This document shows positions 33,229-41,902 of a DNA stretch of 64,000 bases, in pieces. Under the pieces are notes generated by a model, which saw only the letters and a program-made list of their open reading frames with translations, had not been told where the DNA came from and made no database searches. The DNA is from Brevibacterium zhoupengii (lineage in GTDB: Bacteria; Actinomycetota; Actinomycetes; Actinomycetales; Brevibacteriaceae): positions 744,001 through 808,000 of the forward strand of contig NZ_CP088298.1 of NCBI RefSeq assembly GCF_021117425.1. Direction: 5' to 3'. The number at the start of each line of letters is the position of its first letter. Within the stretch, counting starts at the first letter, position 1. The position numbers and the translations under genes were made by a program.

Positions 33229-34581
33229 ATGACAAGTCGAGAAGTCAAAGAGGACTCTGCGCAGGCGGAGCAAGTGCAGGAGGCCACCAGGTCGTTCGAT
33301 CGCACGATTATGGGGCTGCCGGTCCTGGCGTTCATTCCGATGGCGATCATCGCCCTCGTTGCAGTGAGTCTCACATCAGAGGGGACCGGAATGACGGCGG
33401 CCTTCGCCGTGGTCATCTCCTTGGGCGGAATCCTGATGTGGGTGGGAAACTCCATCCCCTATTTCAAGGTGATCGGCGGCGGGGTCATTCTCTGCATCCT
33501 CGTCCCGGCGATCTTCAAGTACGTCGGTGTCATGCCCGGCTCCGTCGAAGGCCTGGTGACCAGCTTCTATGACACCTCGGGGTTCGGGGAGTTCGTCGTG
33601 GCGGCGCTCATCACCGGCAGCATCCTCGGGATGCCTCGCAGCCTGCTCATCAAGGCCGGCGCCCGAATTCTGGTCCCGATCATCGCTACAATCGCTGCCT
33701 GCTTCACTGTGATCGGACTGATCGGACAGGTCACCGGCGTTGGTGCAGGCTATGCGATCTTCTTCGTCGCCGGACCGGTACTGGGCGGCGGTGTCGCAGC
33801 CGGAGCTATTCCGATCTCAGAGATCATCGCTCAGAACAGCGGTGGGTCTGCTGCTGAGTACCTGACGGCGCTGGTGCCAGCAGTCGCCGTTGCCAACATC
33901 CTCTGCATCATCATCGCCGCAGTTCTCAACAATGTGGGCAAGAAGCAGGGGCACCGCTTCAAGGCCTTCAATGGCCAGGGCGTCCTCGCCCAGGGAGTCC
34001 GTCTGCCCGAGGCGACTGCCGAAAAGCTCCAATCACCGGCTGCGGCCGTCAAGTTGGCAGCGATGGGCTTCTTCATCGCCGGTGCACTCTTCACCGTGTC
34101 GAACCTGCTCAGCGATCTGTTCCCGGTTCTCCACGCCTACGTGTTCCTCATCCTCATCTGTGCGCTGGCGAAGATCTTCGTCCCGATGCCGCAGTACGTG
34201 GAGGAGTCGGTTGACCTCTGGTACGTCTTCGTCGCCAATGCGATGATTCCTGCGATCCTCGTCGCCATCAGCGTGATCGCCATTAACATCGATGAAGTTC
34301 TCTCGCTGGTCTCGGACCCCGGATACATGGCGATGACTCTGCTGACCGTGGTCGTCGCTGCTCTCGTCGCCGGTTTCGTCGGCTGGCTGGTCAAGCTGTA
34401 CTGGATCGAATCGGCGATCTCGGCAGGACTGGGACTGGCCGACTTCGGATCCAGCGGTGACCTCGCGGTCCTTCAGGCCTCGCAGAGGCTGAACCTGCTG
34501 CCGTTCCTGTCGATCTCCTCACGCATCGGCGGTGGCCTGGTCCTCGTCGCATTGTCTGCGTTGGCTCCGTACCTGCTGTAG
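33229..34581 (+). CDS. 2-hydroxycarboxylate transporter (2HCT/CitS-CimH family)
   Basis: 450 residues, about eleven membrane segments. The two re-entrant loops of the family are visible, the first in FFVAGPVLGGGVAAGAIPISE with its GG-rich turn, and the second near the end in SAGLGLADFGSSGDLAVL. Family members carry citrate, malate, lactate and other 2-hydroxy acids with Na+ or protons. The ATG at 33229 has a moderate site (AGGACCGGAAC). Divergent from the CoA-transferase-lyase-GntR operon with GTATGC elements between, so transporter and enzymes probably serve one substrate. Confidence 0.87.
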   Translation: MTSREVKEDSAQAEQVQEATRSFDRTIMGLPVLAFIPMAIIALVAVSLTSEGTGMTAAFAVVISLGGILMWVGNSIPYFKVIGGGVILCILVPAIFKYVGVMPGSVEGLVTSFYDTSGFGEFVVAALITGSILGMPRSLLIKAGARILVPIIATIAACFTVIGLIGQVTGVGAGYAIFFVAGPVLGGGVAAGAIPISEIIAQNSGGSAAEYLTALVPAVAVANILCIIIAAVLNNVGKKQGHRFKAFNGQGVLAQGVRLPEATAEKLQSPAAAVKLAAMGFFIAGALFTVSNLLSDLFPVLHAYVFLILICALAKIFVPMPQYVEESVDLWYVFVANAMIPAILVAISVIAINIDEVLSLVSDPGYMAMTLLTVVVAALVAGFVGWLVKLYWIESAISAGLGLADFGSSGDLAVLQASQRLNLLPFLSISSRIGGGLVLVALSALAPYLL

Positions 34582-34588
34582 GCGCCGA

Positions 34589-35242
34589 CTAGCGGTAGGT
34601 GACCTTCTCCGGGACCTGGTGGCCGTGCTCGTTGAAGGAGATGAGGCTGGTCCCGCTCTGGCCGGTGATGATGCGCGTGATTCCGGTGTTGACGGTGACC
34701 CGGTTGAACGCCATCCACTGGTCGAAGCCACCGCCGAGGAGCCTGGCCGCCGTCCACGCGATGGCTCCGGCGCTGGAGACGACGATCGTCGACTCACCAG
34801 AACTCATCGCAGCGCACGCGTCATCGAGCGCTGTGTTGACGCGGGTGGTGAACTCCTTGAAGGTCTCCGTATAGTCGCCGTCGTGCTCACCGCTGGCCCA
34901 GCGGGCAGCTCCGCGTTCGAGCTCGGCCTGGAAGATCTTCGAATCCTGCTTCGCACGCGGATCGGTGTCGGTCAGGGCGCCTGTGAGCTCCCAAGCCTGA
35001 TACTCGTTCCAGCCGGAATCGATCTGAGGCTCCAGGGCGCTGGCTAGTCCGGACTGGATACCTGCGGCGGTCTGTCGCTGGCGCAGCATCTCTCCGTGGA
35101 CGACGCGAATCGGCGCGACGTTCTGTGCGCCGAGGTGCTCGCCGGTGATGTAGCTCTGTTCCTTGCCCAGATCGGACAGTCGGTCATAGTCATCGGTGCC
35201 GAATGATGCCTGGCCGTGTCGGACCAGATACAGAACACTCAT
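34589..35242 (-). CDS. Histidine phosphatase family protein
   Basis: 217 residues. LYLVRHGQASFGTDDYDRLSDLG gives the catalytic RHG near residue 8, with a second His in VVSSAGAIAWTAARLLG replaced by the Ala/Gly context, so the late catalytic His is not obvious. Phosphoglycerate-mutase-like fold with unknown substrate. GAGGAGA precedes the ATG at 35242. It is convergent with the 2HCT transporter (7 bases between) and divergent from the CoA-transferase alpha subunit. Confidence 0.8.
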   Translation of the reverse strand: MSVLYLVRHGQASFGTDDYDRLSDLGKEQSYITGEHLGAQNVAPIRVVHGEMLRQRQTAAGIQSGLASALEPQIDSGWNEYQAWELTGALTDTDPRAKQDSKIFQAELERGAARWASGEHDGDYTETFKEFTTRVNTALDDACAAMSSGESTIVVSSAGAIAWTAARLLGGGFDQWMAFNRVTVNTGITRIITGQSGTSLISFNEHGHQVPEKVTYR

Positions 35243-35484
35243 GCTTCTCCTCGTCTCGACCGTCCGCCATTGGAGCCGGTGCGCGCAAATGCCTATCGAG
35301 TTCGAGTCTACGGTGCCGATCAAGGCTAAGCGATCGTTCGGTCGAAATAATTGCGCGGTTCAAAGGCCAGGTGTAAATAATGCTCAAACTGTATGAATGG
35401 AGGACAGTATTTACATTGGACTGGCATAAATGATTTTGGCAGGATGATCGAGGTCACAGTCAATCGATGCTCAAGGAGGACGCG

Positions 35485-36399
35485 ATGGACAAGACGACGA
35501 GCCTGTCGGAGGCGATCAGCACCCATCTCTACGATGGGGATACCGTCGCACTGGAAGGCTTCGGGCACCTCGTTCCGGTCGCTGCGGCGCACGAAATCAT
35601 CCGACAGAAATACTCGAACCTCACCCTGGCGCGCATGTCCTGCGATGTCATCGTCGACCAGCTCCTCGGCGCCAACTGCCTCACCGGTCTGATCGCAGCC
35701 TTCGTAGCCAACAGTTCGGCAGGCTCCCTCTACGAACTGCGCCGGAGAATCGAGCACTCGGATCCCGAACCGCTGTGGTTCGACGAATACAGCCACGGCG
35801 GAATGGTGGCCAGGTATCAGGCCGGTGCATCAAAGCTCCCATTCCAGCCGATCGCCTCCTATCGCGGCAGCGATCTCGCCCAGAAGAACCCTCGAATCAG
35901 ACCCGTGGACGACCCCTTCGGCGGCCCACCGATCTACGTCGTGCCCGCACTCAACCCGGACCTCACGGTCATCCACGCCCAACGTGCCGACTCGGCCGGA
36001 AATGTGCAGGCCTGGGGGATGCTGGGAATCCAGACCGAGGCCGCCTTCGCAGGCCAGCGACTCATCGTCACTGTCGAAGAGATCGTCGACGAGTCCATCA
36101 TCCGCTCCGACCCGAACCGCACCATCGTTCCCTCCCACATCGTTGACGCTGTCGTGGAAGTGCCCCGTGGTGCGCACCCGCACGCCGTGCAGGGCTACTA
36201 CGACCGCGACGACGCGTTCTCCCGAGACTGGTCAGCACTTGCCCGCAACGCCGAGGCGGTGAAGACCTGGCTGCAGACGAACATCCATGACACCGCAGAC
36301 CACGACGAGTTCCTCGCACTGCTGGGAGCAGACCACTTCGACAAGCTGGGCATCCGCGACGCCTATTCGACACCCGTCAACTATGGAGGCCGGGAATGA
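35485..36399 (+). CDS. CoA-transferase family I, alpha subunit
   Basis: 304 residues. The N-terminus SLSEAISTHLYDGDTVALEGFGHLVPVAAAHEIIRQ is the glycine-loop of glutaconate/3-oxoacid CoA-transferase alpha subunits; GGPPIYVVPALNPDLTVIHAQRAD and AGNVQAWG follow. It resembles the GctA/IpdA group. AAGGAGG lies before the ATG at 35485; an ATG at 35467 is possible. The ATGA overlap with the beta subunit gene shows a two-subunit enzyme. Possible role: activation of a keto acid released by the neighbouring lyase, or steroid/aromatic side-chain breakdown; not decidable here. Confidence 0.88.
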   Translation: MDKTTSLSEAISTHLYDGDTVALEGFGHLVPVAAAHEIIRQKYSNLTLARMSCDVIVDQLLGANCLTGLIAAFVANSSAGSLYELRRRIEHSDPEPLWFDEYSHGGMVARYQAGASKLPFQPIASYRGSDLAQKNPRIRPVDDPFGGPPIYVVPALNPDLTVIHAQRADSAGNVQAWGMLGIQTEAAFAGQRLIVTVEEIVDESIIRSDPNRTIVPSHIVDAVVEVPRGAHPHAVQGYYDRDDAFSRDWSALARNAEAVKTWLQTNIHDTADHDEFLALLGADHFDKLGIRDAYSTPVNYGGRE

Positions 36400-37208
36400 C
36401 CGCTGGCACATCTGATCACACCGATTTGAAGAAGGACGGCGGGGCTGTCACGAGCAGTGAACTGCTCACCATCCATTCTGCCCGAGCACTCGCCGGACGC
36501 CGCGTCGTCTTCGCCGGACACGGCCTGCCGACACTGGCCACCTCACTGGCCCAGCGCACTGTGGCCCCGGAGATCGAGATCGTCTACGAATCGGGAGTCA
36601 CCGGAGCCAGACCGCCGGACCTGCCGCGCACCATCTCCGACTCGGTGCTGGTACCGGGGGCCGCCTCGGTGATTCCGATGACCCACCTGTTCAACTACGT
36701 CCTGCAGGGGCAGCGCATCGACGTCGGATTCCTCGGAGCCGCACAGGTTGACCGTTACGGCAGCCTCAACTCCACCCTCATCGGCGACGACTGGGAGCAT
36801 CCGGACAGCAGGCTCCCCGGCTCCGGCGGTGCCATCGAAGCCATGGCAGGGGCGGCTGAGATCTTCCTCGTCATGCGCCGCCACACCCCGCGCACGTTTG
36901 TCGAGACTCTCGACTTCGTCACCTCGCCCAGTCCTCACCGGGCGGCACAGTCTGAGGTCGGCACCATGCCCGCCGGCGCCGGAGTCACGCACGTGATCAC
37001 GGACCTGGGGATCATGACCCGATTCGCCCAGGACGAGGAACTCACGCTCAGCGCGGTCCACCCAGGAGTTGACCCTGCCGAGGTGGTCCGCCAGACCGGA
37101 TGGGACCTGAAAGTCGCGAGCGATCTCGAAACGACTCAGGCTCCCACGTCAGAAGAGCTGGCGGTACTCAGGGACGATCTCGACCCCACCCGCATCTACC
37201 TGCGCTGA
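36396..37208 (+). CDS. CoA-transferase family I, beta subunit
   Basis: 270 residues. VTSSELLTIHSARALAGRRVVFAGHGLPTLATSLAQRTVAPEIEIVYESG is the beta-subunit start of the GctB/IpdB type, followed by MTHLFNYVLQGQRIDVGFLGAAQVDRYGSLNST and GSGGAIEAMAGAAEIFLVMRRH. In GctB-like enzymes the catalytic Glu lies in the YESG segment, present here. Partner of the gene that overlaps its start. The last 13 bases overlap the convergent small membrane protein gene. Confidence 0.88.
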   Translation: MTAGTSDHTDLKKDGGAVTSSELLTIHSARALAGRRVVFAGHGLPTLATSLAQRTVAPEIEIVYESGVTGARPPDLPRTISDSVLVPGAASVIPMTHLFNYVLQGQRIDVGFLGAAQVDRYGSLNSTLIGDDWEHPDSRLPGSGGAIEAMAGAAEIFLVMRRHTPRTFVETLDFVTSPSPHRAAQSEVGTMPAGAGVTHVITDLGIMTRFAQDEELTLSAVHPGVDPAEVVRQTGWDLKVASDLETTQAPTSEELAVLRDDLDPTRIYLR

Positions 37209-37609
37209 GCCGAACTGCGGCTGATTGCCACCGACAGCAGAGCGGTCGTGGGGACAACAATCATGATGATGAACCCCAGATAGGTGTCGCGGCGTTCCGT
37301 GCATTCCTGTTGGAAGTCGGCCGAAAAGGCGTCGTAGGCCTCAGCGGACATGCTGGGCAGTTCGGCATCCCAGCTGCTCGATGACTGCGCGTCCTCATCG
37401 GGGTAGGCGCGATCGGTCGGCCAGCCGAGCATGATGATCGATTCACACCTGACCCGAGTGTCTGCGATGTTGACGGAATCCTGCCCCGGACCACCGCTGA
37501 CTGTGGTCTCCTTGGCGGTGAAGCGTGGGTCGTGGAACAGCAGAATGAGAATTGTGATCAGCCCGAGGTAGATGAGCACGAGAACGAGCGGATGTGTCTT
37601 TCGCTTCAT
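37196..37609 (-). CDS. Hypothetical two-helix membrane protein
   Basis: 137 residues with a hydrophobic helix at each end (LVLVLIYLGLITILILLF and LGFIIMIVVPTTALLSVAI) around an acidic, presumably extracytoplasmic loop containing two Cys. No known family recognised. ATG at 37609 used; TTG at 37615 would add two residues. It overlaps the end of the CoA-transferase beta gene on the opposite strand and starts 48 bases from the end of the next minus-strand gene. Confidence 0.5.
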   Translation of the reverse strand: MKRKTHPLVLVLIYLGLITILILLFHDPRFTAKETTVSGGPGQDSVNIADTRVRCESIIMLGWPTDRAYPDEDAQSSSSWDAELPSMSAEAYDAFSADFQQECTERRDTYLGFIIMIVVPTTALLSVAISRSSAQRR

Positions 37610-37656
37610 GGTCAACCATCATCGGTCTCGTTTAGGAAGCCGACCGTCCTAAACTC

Positions 37657-38328
37657 TCAGGCCGAGCGCGCTGACCGACTCTCGAGGTATTCCGCTTTGG
37701 CGTTTCGAGGCGTGCGGTTCGGGGATGCGAATGCGGTGGCGATGTTTCGTGCCTGGGTGATGCCGGCGCTTCGATTGTCGGCGTTGTGCTCGCCCTCGAC
37801 GTCGTAGATGAGATGGCTTTCCACGTCGGTGATGCCGCAGTAGGCGAAGATGCCGATATCGAGCTGGGCATGCATTGCGTCCCCATACCCGTATTTGTCA
37901 TAGGTGCGCTGTTTGGAACCACCGACGCCGAAGAGTGCTGTGGGCACGCGGGGGAGGAGTCCGTTCAGCGGCTCCTTGCCTCGATCGGCAACACCCGAGC
38001 CGTACTGATAGGCCCAGTCGCCGGTGAAGACCCGCTCGATCCAGCCCTTCATCATCGCCGGCATCGACCACCAGTAGACAGGGAAGACGAACGCCAACCG
38101 GTCCGCGACCTCGACTCGCCGGTGCATGTCGGCGATGCCGGATGGGATCGGACCGCCCCAGAAATGATCGTGGTCCGCCTCAGTGAATCGTGGGTCGAAG
38201 TCTTCGGCATGGAGATCGAGGAGATCGATCGAGTGGCCTGCAGCTGCGAACGGTGTGTGGAAGGAATCCATCACCGCGCCCGGATAGCTTGTGCGGATCG
38301 GGTGGGCGAAGACGGTCAGCAGGTGCAT
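37657..38328 (-). CDS. NAD(P)H-dependent oxidoreductase, flavodoxin fold
   Basis: 223 residues of the NQO1/KefF/MdaB group: MHLLTVFAHPIRTSYPGAVMD at the start, LLDLHAEDFDPRFTEADH, and the FMN-binding VFPVYWWSMPAMMKGWIERVF; then FGVGGSKQRTYDKYGYGDAM. It probably reduces quinones or other electrophiles by two electrons. Its start overlaps the end of the TetR gene by 13 bases, so the TetR protein is very likely its own regulator, acting on a shared transcript. Confidence 0.87.
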   Translation of the reverse strand: MHLLTVFAHPIRTSYPGAVMDSFHTPFAAAGHSIDLLDLHAEDFDPRFTEADHDHFWGGPIPSGIADMHRRVEVADRLAFVFPVYWWSMPAMMKGWIERVFTGDWAYQYGSGVADRGKEPLNGLLPRVPTALFGVGGSKQRTYDKYGYGDAMHAQLDIGIFAYCGITDVESHLIYDVEGEHNADNRSAGITQARNIATAFASPNRTPRNAKAEYLESRSARSA

Positions 38329-38858
38329 GGATCTCCTTCCATCAGCACGGCGCTCGCCGCACTGCGGGCCGCAGCGATTGCTCGCGGGCCCATATATGAG
38401 GCTGTTGATGTTGCACCCTCGAAGATGATGAGCAGCTCATCGGACAGGGCCTCATCTTCACGACCGAGCTCATTGACGACGAGGTGGCCGATCAGCTCTC
38501 GCAGGCGCCGCCGATATTCCGCGACCACGGTGGAGACCCCAGCCCCGGCGCCAAGCGTGTCGGCTTCTCCTTGAGCGCGCAGGAACAGGCAGCCCCGGGC
38601 ACCTTCTGCTTCTATCCAACGTTCAAGGCCGGTGAGCAGCTCGTCGAAGGTCGACGCCGTGCACGTGCTGAAGAAGCGTTCCATCCGCGCCTGGAGAACG
38701 GCAATCGTGAGCCCGATCTTGCTGCCCAGATGCTTGTACAGGGTCCTCGAGGAGACGTTCGCTGCCTTGGTGAGAGCATCCATGCCGGTTGCCGCGAAGC
38801 CATTCCCGTCGAAGACGGGCTCACAGCTGGTGACGATGTCGGTGCGAGTAGTGGACAT
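38316..38858 (-). CDS. TetR-family transcriptional regulator
   Basis: 180 residues. Helix-turn-helix: FDGNGFAATGMDALTKAANVSSRTLYKHLGSKIGLTIAVL. The C-terminal ligand domain has a single Cys pair (ARGCLFLRAQGEAD). Small size and gene order resemble regulators of electrophile-responsive oxidoreductases. Leads a two-gene operon with the flavodoxin-fold reductase. Confidence 0.86.
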   Translation of the reverse strand: MSTTRTDIVTSCEPVFDGNGFAATGMDALTKAANVSSRTLYKHLGSKIGLTIAVLQARMERFFSTCTASTFDELLTGLERWIEAEGARGCLFLRAQGEADTLGAGAGVSTVVAEYRRRLRELIGHLVVNELGREDEALSDELLIIFEGATSTASYMGPRAIAAARSAASAVLMEGDPCTC

Positions 38859-39292
38859 GATGACAACGGTACAACGAGCGTTTTACATCGGGCAAGCCCA
38901 GGGCACAGTGAAGTCGGCTGCTCGCGGCGGTCAAACTGTGGTCAAAGGTCTGATGAACATGCCGCTGGAATGACGGGAAACCTCGGCGAAGGTGACGATT
39001 TCGGGTGACCTGGCGACGGTGTTGGACTATGCTGGCCAAGTTGCCGGAAGCGACCCACAAGGTCGAAGCTCGCTCTTGTGCGTGCCGCTTCTGCACTGCG
39101 CATGGTCGCCGATTCCTTCACAAAGGGGTTCGAGTAGGCACCAGCGCAGACGTCACCGCACCATCATTCGCGTGGCCTTCAGTCCTGACCGACCGCTGTT
39201 CCAAGCACCGCACGGTGCGGGCACGGTGATCGGCGAACTTCGATGACAGCACTGGTATCCCGCCGGCCGTCACACGACCAAAAGGATCAATC
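38859..39292. other. 434-base stretch without a recognisable gene
   Basis: Between the TetR start and the malic enzyme start. Short open frames exist but none shows family features or a good ribosome site. It must hold the TetR promoter at its left and the malic-enzyme promoter at its right, where AAAGGATCAATC precedes the ATG. No repeat or strong hairpin seen. Confidence 0.5.
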
Positions 39293-40501
39293 ATGACGAC
39301 TACGACCGAAACCGCCGCAACGACGGCACAGACCTCAGCTCCTGCCATCACCGATGGGGAGATCTTCGCCGCTCATGAAGGCGGAAAGCTCTCCGCCGAG
39401 CTCACCCGCCCGCTCGAGACTCAGCGCGATCTCTCGATCGCCTACACGCCAGGCGTGGCCAAGGTCTGCACCGCGATCAAGGACGAGCCCGAACTGGCTC
39501 GCACCCACACCTGGACCGGTCGCCTCGTCGCCGTCATCTCCGACGGCTCGGCCGTCCTGGGGCTCGGCGACATCGGCCCCAAGGCCTCACTTCCGGTCAT
39601 GGAAGGCAAGTGCGCGCTGTTCAAGAGCTTCTCCGGCCTCAACGCCATTCCGATCGTGCTCGACACCAACGATACCGATGAGATCGTCGAGACCATCGTG
39701 CGCATGGCCCCCACCTTCGGTGCCATCAACCTCGAGGACATCTCCGCACCGCGCTGCTTCGAGATCGAAGACCGGGTCAAGGCTGCCCTCGACATCCCAG
39801 TCATGCACGATGACCAGCACGGCACCGCCGTCGTCGTCCTCGCTGCGCTGACGAACGCACTGCGAGTGGTGGACAAGTCATTCGAGTCATTGCGCGTCGT
39901 AGTCTCCGGTGCCGGTGCTGCCGGTGTGGCCGTCGTGAAGATTCTGCGTGATGCCGGCGTCGGCGACGTGGTCGTCCTCGACTCCAAGGGCATCGTCGAA
40001 GCTGGCCGCAGCGACCTCACCGAGACCAAGCAGGCACTCGCTTCAGAGACGAATCCTCGCGGCATTGCCGGCGGAATCGATGCCGCGTTGGACTGTGCCG
40101 ATGCATTCATCGGCGTCTCCGGCGGCACCATCGACGAGGCGCACCTGTCGCAGATGGCCGATGACGCGATCATCTTCGCCCTGTCCAACCCGAACCCCGA
40201 GGTTCTGCCCGACATCGCAGCGAAGTACGCGACCGTCGTGGCCACGGGGCGCAGCGACTTCCCGAACCAGATCAACAACGTCCTCGCGTTCCCCGGAATC
40301 TTCCGCGGCGCCTTGGACGTGGGAGCCACCGACATCACGGATGCGATGAAGCTCGCCGCCGCGCGTGCGATCGCAGACCTCGTCGGTGACGACCTGCGCC
40401 CGGACTACATCGTGCCCGGCGCACTCGATGAACGCGTCGCTCCCGCTGTGGCTGCAGCGGTTGAGTCTGCCGCCGATGCAGATGGTGTTGCTCGGGAGTA
40501 A
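39293..40501 (+). CDS. Malic enzyme (NAD(P)-dependent, short bacterial type)
   Basis: 402 residues. YTPGVAKVCTAI with the catalytic Tyr, VAVISDGSAVLGLGDIGPKASLPVMEGK with Lys, NLEDISAPRCFEIEDRV for metal binding, and MHDDQHGTAVVVLAAL are all standard; the cofactor domain starts VVSGAGAAGVAVVKIL. The Asp in VVVLDSKG hints at NAD use. It decarboxylates malate to pyruvate and so links the dicarboxylate uptake genes of the region to central metabolism, although it is a single gene ended by the hairpin at 40554. Confidence 0.92.
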   Translation: MTTTTETAATTAQTSAPAITDGEIFAAHEGGKLSAELTRPLETQRDLSIAYTPGVAKVCTAIKDEPELARTHTWTGRLVAVISDGSAVLGLGDIGPKASLPVMEGKCALFKSFSGLNAIPIVLDTNDTDEIVETIVRMAPTFGAINLEDISAPRCFEIEDRVKAALDIPVMHDDQHGTAVVVLAALTNALRVVDKSFESLRVVVSGAGAAGVAVVKILRDAGVGDVVVLDSKGIVEAGRSDLTETKQALASETNPRGIAGGIDAALDCADAFIGVSGGTIDEAHLSQMADDAIIFALSNPNPEVLPDIAAKYATVVATGRSDFPNQINNVLAFPGIFRGALDVGATDITDAMKLAAARAIADLVGDDLRPDYIVPGALDERVAPAVAAAVESAADADGVARE

Positions 40502-40553
40502 GTTCCCTGAAGTTCTGAACTTCCTGACTGCGACCAGCTGGTTGTAGACAGAC

Positions 40554-40589
40554 GAACGGGCGCCGGTGCTGACGCACCGGCGCCCGTTC
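40554..40589. terminator. Bidirectional hairpin terminator
   Basis: GAACGGGCGCCGGTG (40554-40568) pairs perfectly with 40575-40589 across a 6-base loop, between the convergent ends of the malic enzyme gene and the SPFH gene. Confidence 0.85.
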
Positions 40590-40662
40590 TGTCGTTCGTC
40601 TCAGGCTGAGTCAGCCCATAGAGTCAGGCCTTGAGGCCAAGCTCAGGAGTCCTTGGGGATCC

Positions 40663-41751
40663 TCAGGAGTCTTCGGGGGTCTGACCTTGGTGATTGGTAT
40701 TGGGCCTGACGGCGTCGACTGCGCGTTTCATTGCCGACTTCGTGTCAGCGGGTGCACTCTGCGCTGCCTTCGACACGGCCTGCTTCTGTGACCGGGGTCC
40801 GGTGGCGCCCTTGAGCCCCGAAGTGTTCTTCGCATCCTCAGACGCATTGGCTGCGAACAGGGTGTTCCTGATCTCCTGTGTCATCTCGCCCAGGCCACCC
40901 GGGTTCGAGGGCATGAACAGCACGTTTGAACGACCCTCTTGGGCCACGTTCTGCATGGTGTCGAAGTACTGGGTCAGCATGAGCAGCTGTTCGGCTGTCC
41001 TGTCGATGCCCACCGACTGCAGCTTCGAGTACTGTTCGGCGATGCCTTCGGCAATGGCTTTGCGCTGTGCGGCGACACCTTCACCGTGCAGGCGCATCGC
41101 TTCGGACTCCGCCTGTGCCTGAGTGACGCGCTTGATCTTGTCGGCCTCGGCCAAGGACTGCGCGGCCACACGGTCACGCTGGGCTGCATTGATCGAGTTC
41201 ATGGAATCGCGAACCTTGGAATCCGGGGTGATGTCCGTGACCAGGGTGCTCACGATCTTGAACCCGTAGCGGCGCATCGACTCCGAGAGCCGGCGCTCGA
41301 CGTTTTCAGCGATATCGTCCTTCGACTCAAACGCCGTGTCCAGGGTCAGGCCCGAGAGCGCTGAGCGTACGGTGTCGAAGACATAGGACCTGATCTGCTC
41401 CTCGGAGTTCGCCAGCTTGTAGTAGGCGTCGGTGACGTTCTCCTCCTCGACGACGTACTGCACGGCGACGGGGACTGTGACGAAGACGTTGTCGCTTGTC
41501 TTCGACTCGATGTTGACCTCGAGCTGCTGAACTCGCAGGGAGATCGGTTTGCTGATCGTTTCGACGAGGGGCATCTTGAAGTTCAGGCCCGGCTTGGCGA
41601 CCTTTTTGAACTTGCCGAAGCGCTCGACGATGACGTTCTCCTGGGTCTTGACCGTGAAGAACATGCTGGTCCTCAACTTGCCGAACAACAGTACGGCGAG
41701 GATGAGGACGACGACTACGACGGCAATGACGCCTCCGGTGAGAATTTCCAT
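40663..41751 (-). CDS. SPFH-domain (stomatin/prohibitin-like) membrane protein
   Basis: 362 residues. One N-terminal membrane helix (GVIAVVVVVLILAVLLFG), then the SPFH domain (TQENVIVERFGKFKKVAKPGLNFKMPLV, LRVQQLEVNIESKTSDNVFVTVPVAVQYVV, DTAFESKDDIAENVERRLSESMRRYGF), a coiled-coil rich in Ala/Glu (AAQRDRVAAQSLAEADKIKRVTQAQAESEAMRLHGE) and a basic, disordered tail. Such proteins oligomerise in membrane microdomains. The start at 41751 has GGAGGAG upstream; the longer open frame codes through a tandem repeat and is not expected. No nfeD-like partner follows. Confidence 0.88.
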   Translation of the reverse strand: MEILTGGVIAVVVVVLILAVLLFGKLRTSMFFTVKTQENVIVERFGKFKKVAKPGLNFKMPLVETISKPISLRVQQLEVNIESKTSDNVFVTVPVAVQYVVEEENVTDAYYKLANSEEQIRSYVFDTVRSALSGLTLDTAFESKDDIAENVERRLSESMRRYGFKIVSTLVTDITPDSKVRDSMNSINAAQRDRVAAQSLAEADKIKRVTQAQAESEAMRLHGEGVAAQRKAIAEGIAEQYSKLQSVGIDRTAEQLLMLTQYFDTMQNVAQEGRSNVLFMPSNPGGLGEMTQEIRNTLFAANASEDAKNTSGLKGATGPRSQKQAVSKAAQSAPADTKSAMKRAVDAVRPNTNHQGQTPEDS

Positions 41752-41824
41752 GGCTCCTCCGAGCGTGAGTGGGGTGCGCTGTTTCCTACAACATCTGTTG
41801 CTGACCCACTCTAGTCGTGACGGA

Positions 41825-41871
41825 GACTGCTGCGCGAGGGCCGACTGCTGCGCGAGGGCCGACTGCTGCGA
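41825..41871. repeat. 18-bp tandem repeat between SPFH and TetR genes
   Basis: Two perfect copies of GACTGCTGCGCGAGGGCC (41825-41842, 41843-41860) and the first 10 bases of a third. It lies in the gap upstream of the SPFH gene and downstream of the TetR stop. Confidence 0.8.
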
Positions 41872-41902
41872 AGGCGGCCGGTCAGTCGGAGACACGAGCC
41901 AC

